NCBI GenBank assembly: GCA_014904985.1
Contig: MU128912.1
Span: 554,594 to 618,593 of the forward strand
DNA: 64,000 nucleotides
From: Hydnum rufescens UP504
Taxonomy: Eukaryota > Basidiomycota > Agaricomycetes > Cantharellales > Hydnaceae
Direction: 5' to 3'
Shown here piece by piece: positions 38,967-50,100 of the stretch. Each line of letters begins with the position of its first letter. Positions within the stretch are counted from its first letter, which is position 1. The position numbers and the translations under genes are program-made. The notes under the pieces are model-generated. The model was not told the DNA's origin, ran no database searches, and saw only the letters and a program-made list of their open reading frames with translations.

Positions 38967-39620
38967 TCAGTTTTCTGCCTTATGCAGTCCTTTCTTGCAG
39001 TTGGTACAGAGAGGTGGGGTAGGCTTTGGCTTTGGCTGGGTAGCCAGGGTTTGGCATGTGGCCACAGCAAGTGCAGATTGTCTGTGGATTGGATCATCTT
39101 GTAATAATGATTCAGCACAGAGTAGGCGAGATTTGATGTGTGTGACAGTCAGTGGAACTGTGTCAGAGGTGGCTTTGATGGTGTTTGATATGAATTGTGC
39201 CCAAGTTTCAGTTTTGGGAAGGGAGTGGAGGAGTAAGAGGGCAAGGAATTTGTCATCCAGACCCTTTCTCATCCCTAATAAGTGCTGGTTCTCTGTATGT
39301 ATCCAACCAATGTGGTCAGTGATAGGGGTACTGTCTGTGTATTTATGTTTGATAATCCCTATTTTGATGTAGAAAGCCATGACACCGGAGTGTGTGTCTT
39401 GGTTGACAGATAGTACAGTTTTCCAAATTTCAGCAGATATCCCTTTGTCGCCGAACTGTGTAATCATGTTATCATTGACATGTTCAATGATTATGTTGAA
39501 AGCATCTGCATCACATTTCATCCAGGTAGCAATTTCAGCAAGTCTCTTTGTGGCAGCACAGTCATGGGCATCCTTGGAGATAAGGGTGCTTGGCACATAT
39601 GGGCTCAATGGAGTGGCCAT
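38967..39620 (-). pseudogene. Copia gag remnant
   Basis: A 217-codon frame starting at 39620. It has the gag-like helical region (AEIWKTVLSV, LLHSLPKTETWAQFI) and ends in a degenerate zinc knuckle, CTNCKKGLHKAEN, with the last cysteine missing from this frame. Order gag-protease-integrase-RT-RNase H is correct for copia. Confidence 0.75.
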
Positions 39621-39784
39621 TGTTCTATGCCTGAGAGAATATCTGAGGCACCAAGAGTTTGAATTTTCATGCTAATTCTGACTTTCCATATTGGAAAATT
39701 CCAGCTAGTGAGTTGTGGGATACATGACTTAATGTTGCCAAGTTCTAGAGTTGTCATTGGAATTACTGAGTGTTTACCCTATAA

Positions 39785-39797
39785 TGGGCCCATAACC
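39785..39797 (-). other. Primer-binding site, initiator tRNA-Met half-tRNA type
   Basis: On the element strand GGTTATGGGCCCA directly follows the 5' LTR. It is complementary to the anticodon arm of initiator tRNA-Met (TGGGCCCATAACC as I recall it from animal sequences), the internal half-tRNA priming known from Drosophila copia and several fungal copia elements. Confidence 0.65.
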
Positions 39798-40029
39798 TAA
39801 TGAGGCATACTCAGTGTCGCCCAATATGGGAAGGACAACTATATTGTGATTACCTAATGAGGCATACTGTACAATACATGAGTTATAAGTAACCAGTCTA
39901 GTGTGTATTGTGGTGGAACTGACTTTACCTCAGTGTTGCCCAATATGGGAAGGACAACTGAGGGAAGAAGCCAAAGCTCTGTTCTGGCATGTACTGGATT
40001 GGTTCATGGCACTGTGTCACATCTCAACA
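39798..40029 (-). repeat. 5' LTR of the copia element
   Basis: 232 bp. It contains a 30-bp direct repeat (CAGTGTYGCCCAATATGGG plus AAGGACAACT) whose two copies are 119 bp apart. This is the seed arrangement of the 126-unit array in the other LTR. Confidence 0.85.
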
Positions 40030-40034
40030 GCAAG
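40030..40034. repeat. Target-site duplication, right
   Basis: GCAAG directly after the right LTR edge, identical to 19171-19175. Confidence 0.9.
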
Positions 40035-43000
40035 GTCATGTGATGTGCTTATGTATGAGGTTACAAGTACAACTCATAACATTTCTACAGCAATGCTGCA
40101 GTTTAATGCCTCACAATGTACAGATGGAATATGGTGTTGCAATGATGTTGCATGGCAAAGGCCACCTCAAGCACACTGTTCATGTCACTATTCCTTGTCC
40201 CACCCCCATTACAGCACATAGTCTCCCAGTGATGAGGGATGATGAGCCAGTTGCAGGTGGGATCAGGATAGCAAAAGGAGTGAGAATCACATTAGTGGGT
40301 GTATGGTTCACATGCTCATGGAGTATTTGTTCAGTGGCCTTGCCACTTGATGGGCTTGCTGGTTGGTGGCTTTGTCTGTTTGTTGGTTTGTCATTTAGTG
40401 GGTTTTGGATCAGGTCAAGACCTAGAATAATAAAATGTACATTAATAAAAAATTCAAAGCTGTGCACCAAAAGGGCAGCATCTGCTGCTCTTTTGGCATG
40501 GCTGTATCTATGAGGGTTGAGAATTCACATTGTATGACCACACACCCACTGCAGCAAGTGTGTGGTCACCTGCTTTCCCTTGTTAGCAGTTGCCATGTTC
40601 CTTGGTGGTGCAGGGCAGAGACAGAACTCAACACTGGCAATTGCTGGCATCTAAAGTGCCCATGTCAGGGTGACACTGCCATTGAGGCCACAAACAGAAA
40701 GAGAGAGGAGATGAATAACCACATGACTATCACAGTGGGAACCCTGAGAGATTGAAATTGGTGATCCCCCAAATGGGCACAGCTGTAAGTACTACTCCCT
40801 GCACACAGCCACCACAGCCACTATAGCCACCCAGGGTGCCACATTGCCACATCCTCCACAGCCACTTACCAACCATGACTCATCAGCTGACAAACCCTTA
40901 CTCATCCTGTGTGCATCCCTCCACATGCCCCATCCCCAACTTCCATATGCACCTTGCACTGTCAGGGAAACACTGCTGTCAAAGCCACAAACAGAAAGAG
41001 GAAAGAGATTAATTAACCACATTCTATTGCAGTGGGAATCCTGAGTATACACCACACAACAAGGGACACACAAGTCTCACACCTATCGCAGTGGGAATCC
41101 TGAGAGATCAAAACTGGTGATCCCCCAACTGTGAAGGGCTATAAGCACTACTTCCTGCACACAGCCACCACAGCCACCACAGCCATCAAGATGACATATC
41201 TCCATCACGGACACAGCCCATCAGTCAGCCTCCACAGCCACCATCACTAAGCCTCATAAGCTGACACAGCCATGTTATGAATCCTGGGTGCACCTCCACA
41301 TGGCTATGCCCCAACTTCCATATGCATCCCCCTTAGTGCATATCCTTCCAAGGCAGTGTATGCCTGGGTACCCCAAAGGTGTCAATGGAGTGAAAGGACC
41401 ATAGTGATGTGGAGGGAGCTGGATTGGGAGGGTGGCAAGGATTCAGGGAATGGGGGCAGAGTAGGAGGAGAAGGAGGAGGAGTCTGGATTGCAACTGCAT
41501 TGACTCACATGGGGAGTGAGGGGGACAAGAGGTGCTGACAAGGCTGCCACTGCTGCCACTGGTTGATTACCCAGCCCATAGCCTGCCAGTTGAGGCCCAA
41601 TAGTATGAGGGCAATGACAATAAGAGAAATGCCAATAATGGCAAGGATGACAATAACCCCTGACTGAATGGAGGGAGAGAGGAGAACAAGAGCATTTGAA
41701 GAAGTAGGCACTGTTGTTGGAGGGATAAAATCCCATTATGTATATACCTCATCCAGGCCCAACTACCTCCTCAAACAAATCCACATTTCTACATTTCTCT
41801 CATATCCACACTTGTTATTCCTTTGGCCATCAAATAGCATGGATTCCACATCCCAGGAACTGTGGTCCTTTTACTTTTCCTCCACCCTATATACGAGACA
41901 ATTACTTGTCCATCCTGGCACTTCAACAGGCCATCCAAATTGTACTTATTTTCAAGCCAGTTCAACCAGGCTATAGCAATTCAACTTGCTTACTTTCATC
42001 CATCTATTGTATCACTATCAGCATATCCAATTGCCTCAAGGGCAGTAATTGACCTTGGATTACATAACACAACTCCCACTTGACTTGCAGACTCATCACA
42101 TGTTAAATAGGGGCTATTCCAATACTCTCAAGAGTATTTCGTGAATATCTCCACCAATTTGATCGTATCGACTCGGAAAACAGCTCCCAGAATGCCACGG
42201 TCATACCTATCTAACGGTACCACACATGTGTTTATCGGATGCGAACTGCATCCTCCAGGTCGATTTTACCTCATGCTCCACACTACCCTTCAGTATTTCG
42301 TGAATATCTCCATTGGTTTTGATCTGATTCGTTAGGAACGACCACCCCTGTAAAGACGCTGAAGTCCACATTGAACAGTACCAAGGGAAAACGAGCGGAT
42401 TAGAACTCGGCTTTCTGTAATTTAGTCTCCTCATGTCTCATTTCACTTTACCTCTGCTTTTTCTGATTACTAAGGGCAATTATGGTTCCGGCACCCTATA
42501 TATGATGGAGGGTACATCTAGGGCGACCAATTCCACCTTTCACCAAGGGATTTTGTTCAGTAGAGGAGGAGGAATACCTTGGTAAAGCGATATTCCCTAT
42601 TCTGACTTGATATTGAAATATATCCTTCAGTTTTGAGGCTTTTGACTTTATTTTTTTTTCATAATTTTCGCCTTAATCCCACCTTTCCACCGGTTACCAT
42701 AGCATTTTTTTGAGATTATATTAAGTCCAGGAGATGCGAATTTCTATCATCTTTCCCCCCATCCCCAGTTGAAAAGCTAGTTGAACTGCTGCTGGTGTTA
42801 GGGTAAATTCCACATCTCAAACCCCACTTATCACACTTTTGACAGGCTCTCAAGAGAGGACCTAGGGTGTGATTCCCTGATTTAACAACCCCTTCATTTA
42901 TTGTCTGGATAGGCTCAGTCTATACAGGACAATTCTACCTGTCCAAAGACCCCTCTTTCCCTCAGACCCTAATGTTTGGATTGGCCCCATGATCCCCTTT

Positions 43001-43860
43001 CTTCATCCTCATTTCCATTTCGTGGACTGTAGCTGGATTCATCTTCCATTTCCTGCTTACACTGTATGATAGAGTCAACAAGGAATGATACTCTGATGGG
43101 TAAGTCCACAAGTGGAAGAAAATGTCAATTTGATCCTGACATGCACCTTGCCTATACCTCCAGGACACTCCACATGTGGGTACCCCAAAGGTCTTGAATG
43201 ACCATAGTGATGACAAGGGGTTAGGAATTGGGATAGGTGCTGAGGGTTGAGGGGACAAAGGGGGGAGTGGGAGGAGAAGTTTGGATTGGTAGCTTTAGGG
43301 ACTCATGTGGGGGTGAAGTAATGGGGGTGCAAGTGCAGCCCCAGATGTTTCCAGTGACCACTTACCCAGCCCACAGCCTACCAACCTAGGCCCAATGACA
43401 CAAGGGCAATAATAATAACAAGAATGCTGATAATCATGGAAAGGATGACAAAAGCCCCATAACTGAAGTGGGGAAGAGAGGAGGCAAGAGCATATGAAGA
43501 TATGGGTGCCATATGATAATATTGATGTAGGATAAAACTCTGATGGATAATTCTGAGGGTGGAAGCAAATGTCAATTCACTCCTGACAGCCCAAGTGCCA
43601 GCACCACAAATACAGTATGAATTAGTAGGAAGTGTCTAGACCTGTAATAGATAGTGGATAATGGATATTTTCCCAAGAAAAATGAGAACATGGAAGTGCC
43701 AAAATGAAGCTGTGGCAGCCAGGAATCAAGGTAATTCCACTTAAGAAGGGCACAGTGTAACTGACAGGTGATGTTGCACAGTAGGCCTACCAGGCAATGA
43801 CTAGGTACTTCTTTCATCAGTGCATCAATCAAGGTGAGAGCATAGAATTATTGTTCATGT
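40035..43860. repeat. CpG-poor repeat block, second copy (allele B)
   Basis: Continues from the right target-site duplication and matches 13212-16993 throughout, including the membrane/proline-rich frame (about 41390-41760, broken here by one-base losses), the CpG-rich insertion (about 42100-42910) and the diverged relative (42962-43575). Many homopolymers are one base shorter than in the first copy, but three larger indels look like real allelic differences. Confidence 0.85.
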
Positions 43861-44136
43861 GGTACCACAATAGTCCACTAGTGTTAGGTATTTGGAACTC
43901 CCCAATATTGCACTATACAAACCTAGCAACATTATCCTAGAGCTCCTGGGGGCAGACCCCCAAATGCAGCTACACAGAATAGGAACTGAAATGCCACCAT
44001 ACAATCTATTCAAAACCCCTTGCAAGATCCTGAGAATGGGGTGACTGCAGGTGCAACACACCCCATCAGAGGTAAGGATGAATTCAAATGATATTGGACA
44101 ATGTCACTTTTTTGATGCATGGATTCTACAACATGC
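43861..44136. other. 3' flank of the micro-exon gene
   Basis: Joins the repeat block to the last exon of the minus-strand gene. A perfect hairpin TGGGGGCAGACCCCCA lies near 43948. Nothing else is recognised. Confidence 0.35.
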
Positions 44137-47100
44137 CTACAATGGTGTATAGTCATCAATGATCCTTGCAAGTGCCTTTGCAGTATCATATGAATCTGGT
44201 CCCTGTGCATCTCCATAACCCACAAAGTCACTCTTGATCTGAGCCTGGATCAAGGTAATTGTATGCTCTGTTTCAGGTGCATTCTTCCCACACCGAATCC
44301 AAAGGATGACCACTGGTTTAATGAGCCAAGATAAGCAGTTTCCTATGCACATAAAATTAGTCTCAAACTGACAACAAATAAACACCAGATATTGAAGATT
44401 AGGGTGGGATGGGATAGGCAGGTGATGCTGGAAGGACTGCTTAGACTTCTTGGAAATGGGGAATCAATGAAAACCTGAGCTGACCAACAGTTTCAGGAAG
44501 GATGCACAGGCCTTGATTCCCTGAATGTTTGAGTGCCTAATAAACCATAGGTGAGATAGAGAGATGGTTGGAAGTGCAGATTGACTGTATTTACCAGATA
44601 GAATGAGATGCAGGTGAGAAATGATGAGATTGCAATTGTACAGAATCATTTGGCTTTGGTGCATTGAATGCAACTTACATGATCCTGTGGTATATGAAAT
44701 TAGAAGGAAAACTGTTGGAAAATAAAATATGAATTATATAGATCAATGGACTCACAAGCTATATTGTAAACATCAGTAAAATGTGTGAGCCATGACAATA
44801 CACCAAATAGTAAGAAATATAGAATTACATCCTATATGGTTAATGTTCCCAGGTAAGGGATAGGCCAAAGATCATGAACCAAAGGGTGGGAGGTGTGGAC
44901 TGACCTCCTATGGGACCAAGCCACCATGTGGGACATCAGAAAATGATGATGCACTGGATTATCAGATGTCTGGACTTACAGGCTGCATTATATCAAAAGA
45001 GGAAATCAGCAAGGGATGATGGATTGAATTTTAATATATCAACTTACTTTCTACATTCAATCCCATAAAAAGATGGATTAGTGAAGACAATGCATCAAAT
45101 TCTGAGAGATACAGACTTACAACCTGTGTCACCAACATCACCACAAGATGCATCAGTTCAGGACAATACATTGAATCATAAGGCATCTAGCATTACCTCC
45201 TATGTTGCCAATGCCACCCAAAGATGAGTCAGCAGGGGACAATCCATTAAATTATAAAACATCCAGACTTACCTGCTATATTTTCAAATGCCACCAAAAG
45301 ATGAATCAGCAGGGGACAATCCATTAAATTATAAAACATCCAGACTTACTTGCTATATTGTCAATACCACCAAAAGATGGATCAACAAGTGACAATGCAT
45401 TGAATTCTAAGACATCCAGACTTACCTGCTATGTGGTTAATGCCACCAAAAGATGGATCAGCAAGAGACAATGCATTGAATTCTAAGACATTCAGACTCA
45501 CACGCTATGTTGTCAATGCCACCAAAAGATGGATTAGCAAGGGACAATGCATTGAATTCCAAGATATGCAGACCCACAGGCTATGTTGTCAATACCACCA
45601 CAAGATCAATCAGCAAGGGGCAATACATTAGATTCTGAGACATCCAGACTTACAAACTATTTGTCAATGCCACCAAAAGATGAATCAGCAATAGACAATG
45701 CATTGAATTTCAAGACATCTAGACATACAAGCTATTGTCAATGCCACCAACAGATCAATCAGCAATGGATAATGCATTGAATTTTAAGACCCATACTTAC
45801 AGCCTATGTTGTCAATGCCACCAAACATGAATCAACAAGGGACAGTGCATTGAATTCTAACACATCCAGACTTACACGCTGTGTTGTCAATGCCACCAAC
45901 AGATCAATCAGCAAGGGGTGATGCAGTGAATTCTGAGACATCTAGACTTACACCCTACATCATCAATACCATCAAAAGAGGAATCAGCAAAGGACAATGC
46001 ATTCAATTCTAAGTCACCCAGACTTACATGCTATGTTGTCAATTGCCACCAAAAGATGAATCAGAAGGGATAATTCCATGAATTCTAAGATATCCAGACT
46101 TACAAGCTATGTTATCAATACCACCAACAGATGAATCAACCATAGACAATGCATTTAATTCTTCTGAGACATCCTGACTTACAAGCTACATGGTCAACAC
46201 CACCAGAAAATAAATCAACCTGAGACAATGCATTGAATTTGAGACATCCAAACTTACAAGCTATGTTGTCAATTCCACCAAAAGATGAATCAGAATGGAC
46301 AATGCATTGAATTGTAAATATCCAGACTTACACCCTATGTTGTCAACCCCATCAAAGGATGAATCAGCAAGGTACAATACATTGAATTCTAGAACATCCA
46401 GACTTACATCCTGTGTTGTCAATGTCACTTAGAGATGAACCAACAAAATACAATGAATTGAATTCTCAGACATCCAGACTTACAAACTACATGTCAATCC
46501 ACAAAGATAGATCAAAAAGGGCATGCATTGGATTATAGACATCCAGACTTACACGCTGTGTTCCAATGCCCCCAAAGATGAATCAGCAAGGGACAATGTA
46601 TTGAATCCTAAGATATCCAAACTTACACCCTATATTGTCAATGCCACCAAAACATAAATCAGCAGGGGATGATGCATTGAATCATAAGTCACCCAGACTT
46701 ACAAGCTATCAATGCCACAAAGGATGAATCAGCAAGGGACAATGCATTGAATTATAAGGCATCCAGACTTACAAGCTGATGTTATCAATGCCACCAAAAT
46801 ATGAATCAACCAGGGACAATGCACTGAATTGTCAGACATCAGACTTACACCCTATGTGATCAATGCACCAAATGGTAAATAAATCAAGAGGATAATACAT
46901 TGAATTCTGAGACAGATAAACTTACAACCTATGGTATCAATGCCATCAAATGATAAATCAGTAAGGGACAATGCATTCAGTTCTGAGACAGTCTAAGACA
47001 TCCAGACTCACATGCTGTGTTGCCAATTCCACCAAAGGATGAATCAGAAAAGGACAATGCATTGAATTTTAAGACATCCAGACTTACAGCCTATGTTGTC

Positions 47101-50100
47101 AATACCACCCAAAATATTAATCAGCCAGAGACAATGCATTGTATTCCAAGATATTCAAACTTACCCCCTATATTGTTAATGCCACCATAACACAAATTAG
47201 CCAGGGACAATGTATTGCATTCCAAGATCTCCAAACTCACCTCCTATGTTGCCAATGCCACCAAAATATGAATCATGAAGGGATATTGAATTTTAAGATG
47301 TCCAGACTTACACGCTATGTTGTCCATGATCAGCAAGGGACAATGCATTGAATTCTGAGACATTCAGACTCACATCCTGTGTCCCCCATGTCAGCATGAG
47401 ATGAATCAGCAAGGGACAATGTATTGAATTCTAAGACATCCAGACTTACACGCTATGTTGTCAATTCCACCAAAGATAAATCAGCAAGAGGCAATGCATT
47501 AATTTCTAAGACATCTAGACTCACATGCTATGTTGTCAATGCCACCAAAATATGAGTCAGGAAGGGATTATGTATCAAATTTCAAGCCATCTGACTCACT
47601 TCCTGCATTGGTCAATGCCACCCAAAGATATATTACCTCATAGCCATTCTTCATGGTGGATGATATGCACTTACATCCTACAGTTTTCAGGTTGACCATC
47701 CAATCTATCAGTGTGGTGCCTTGCATCACATTCCAAGAGATGCTATCTTACCCTCTATGTTATCAACCCACCAAAAGATAAATCAACCTACAGTGCTGTA
47801 TGGAATTCAAAGATCTAGACCCACCCTCTTGGTTGTAGATGTCACCAATAACTGATTCAGGCAAGTACCATGCATCAATCAGCATGATATTGGACTTACA
47901 TACTATAGTGTCATGACCACCCAACTACATATCAACCAAGGATCACCCAATGAATAATGGGGAACACAAGCTCACCACCTTAGATTGTCACACAACAAAC
48001 AATGTATCAGTTGGTAACCTCACAGTAATTTGCAAGAGATCTCAACATACAGTCTGTATTCAAGGCACTAAATCAGCTAACACCTCTGGGTTATACAGTG
48101 GGGGCATGTGACTCACCTCCTATATTGCCAATGCAACCAGATGATGAATCAGCTGGCAATCCTGTATCACATTGCATTGTAAGAGGTCATGGGCCTACCA
48201 GCTATGTTGTTGATACCATTGGGGAGATCAACAAGTCACCACACACTAAGTCAAAAGACCTAGGCTTACCCGCTACATTGTCAGGGCCATCCAGAATGCA
48301 TCAGTCAGTGATTGTGCATCAAGTGGCAGAGATCAGAACTTACATGCTGCATTATTAAGGTCACCAAAAGATATATTGGCCACCAACCCCATATTCAATT
48401 AGAAGAGATCCAGACTTACATACTACATTGCCAATGGGCCAAACAATGCATCAGACAGTGACCATGCATTCCATTGTGAGAGATCCAGCCTTACATCCTA
48501 CATTGGCCATATCAGACACAGAAATATCAGTCTACATCTGTGCATTGCATTGGAAGAGGACCAGACTCACAGCCTACATTTTCAATGTCACCAAAAGATA
48601 GATTCAACAACAACAGCAACAGATTGAATGGTAGAAATTCAGACTCACATTCTATTTTATCAATCCCACAATGGATGTATCAGCCCAGCAACCACCCATC
48701 AATAGTAGGAGACAGTACTCACTTCCTACATCATCAATCCCACCCAGCAAGGGATGAGCCAGCATTCATACATCAAACTGGGAGCTGCCCAGACTTACAT
48801 CCTACATTGTTGATGGCAATGAAAAAAATTTAGCTGGTGACTAATGATAGCAGGGGATATGACTTCACCTGCTATAATTTGAATGCCACCAGCTAATGCA
48901 TCAGCCAATGAGCCTGTATCAAATTGTAAGAGAAGCAGCCCACCAGCTGCATGGTAAATGCCACCAGAAGATGGATCAATCAATAATCATGCACAAAATT
49001 GAAAGGCAGCACACATTCTTTGATTGCTAATGTCATCCAGTGATGTGTCATCCAGTGATGGTGCATCAAGGTGGAGGAGATTCAGACTTACATCCTATAG
49101 TATCAGTGTTATCCAACAACATTAGCCAGTGACCACATATCAAATTGGAGTATGTCCAAACTTACAGGCTGTGGTGTCAATCCCAAATGAAGCATCAATC
49201 AGGGACCATGCATCAGACTGTGAGAGACCTGGACTTACTCCCTACAGTATCCATGACAAAGAAAGAGACATCAATCTGCCCAGTGACCATGTGCCAACAG
49301 GGAATTCCAACTTACATACTACATTTTCCATGCCACCAAATAATGTATTGGCCAACAACCACCCATGAAAGCTGGGTGATATGGACTGACCTCCTATTTT
49401 ATCCATCCAACATAATGAGGTATCAAACATGGATCTCATAGTGAACCCACTTACATACTGTGGTGTGAATGTCAACATAATTTGGTAGTCAGTAAGCATC
49501 CACCAAATTCCAACACATCTGGACATACAAGCTATGGTGTTGATGCCACCAAGAGGTGTATAAGCCAGTCATAACACATTGAGTGGTGGGGAAAGCCAAC
49601 CAACATTCTAAGTTCATGCCACCAAAATGTTAGTGACCACATATCAAACCATGACAGGTGACTCTTACCTCCTATGTTGTTGATGTCACCAAGGGATATG
49701 TCAACAGGTCAGCAGGTGGGAGTGTGGGTTTAAAGGTGAGAGATTCATTCTCACATTCTATGGTATCCATCCCACCAAGAGATATAGGCCCAGTGAGTTT
49801 GCATCAACTAAGAGACATAAACTCACCCCCTGTGTTGTGGATTCCACCAGAAGTCATATCAGGGAACCACCATGCATGGAAGGGTGGGAGATCTGGACTC
49901 ACATACTGTGCCCCCAGTGGCACCCAAAAAAATGTATCAGCCAGCTACCATGTATTGAAATTGTCAGAGATCTACACTGACCAACTACATTGGCAGTGCC
50001 ACAAAGACACATGTAAGCTAGTGTTTGTGCACCAAATGTGAACACCTGCAGCCATACCTCCTATGTTGTCACCACCATCCAAAACCAGTGTTTCAGCCCC

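Larger units (their letters stand above)
19176..40029 (-). mobile_element. Ty1/copia LTR retrotransposon with a giant 3' LTR
   Basis: A 20,854-bp insertion flanked by GCAAG. The element runs on the minus strand: 5' LTR 39798-40029, primer-binding site 39785-39797, gag-pol remnants 39620-34300, polypurine tract about 34283-34290, 3' LTR 19176-34282. On its own strand each LTR begins near TGTTGAG and ends in TCATTA. The pol order (integrase before reverse transcriptase) is that of Ty1/copia. Coding is broken by stops, frameshifts, a nested hAT-like element (35841-36485) and a nested solo LTR (37019-37631), so the copy cannot move by itself. Most length comes from a tandem array within the 3' LTR. 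Confidence 0.9.
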
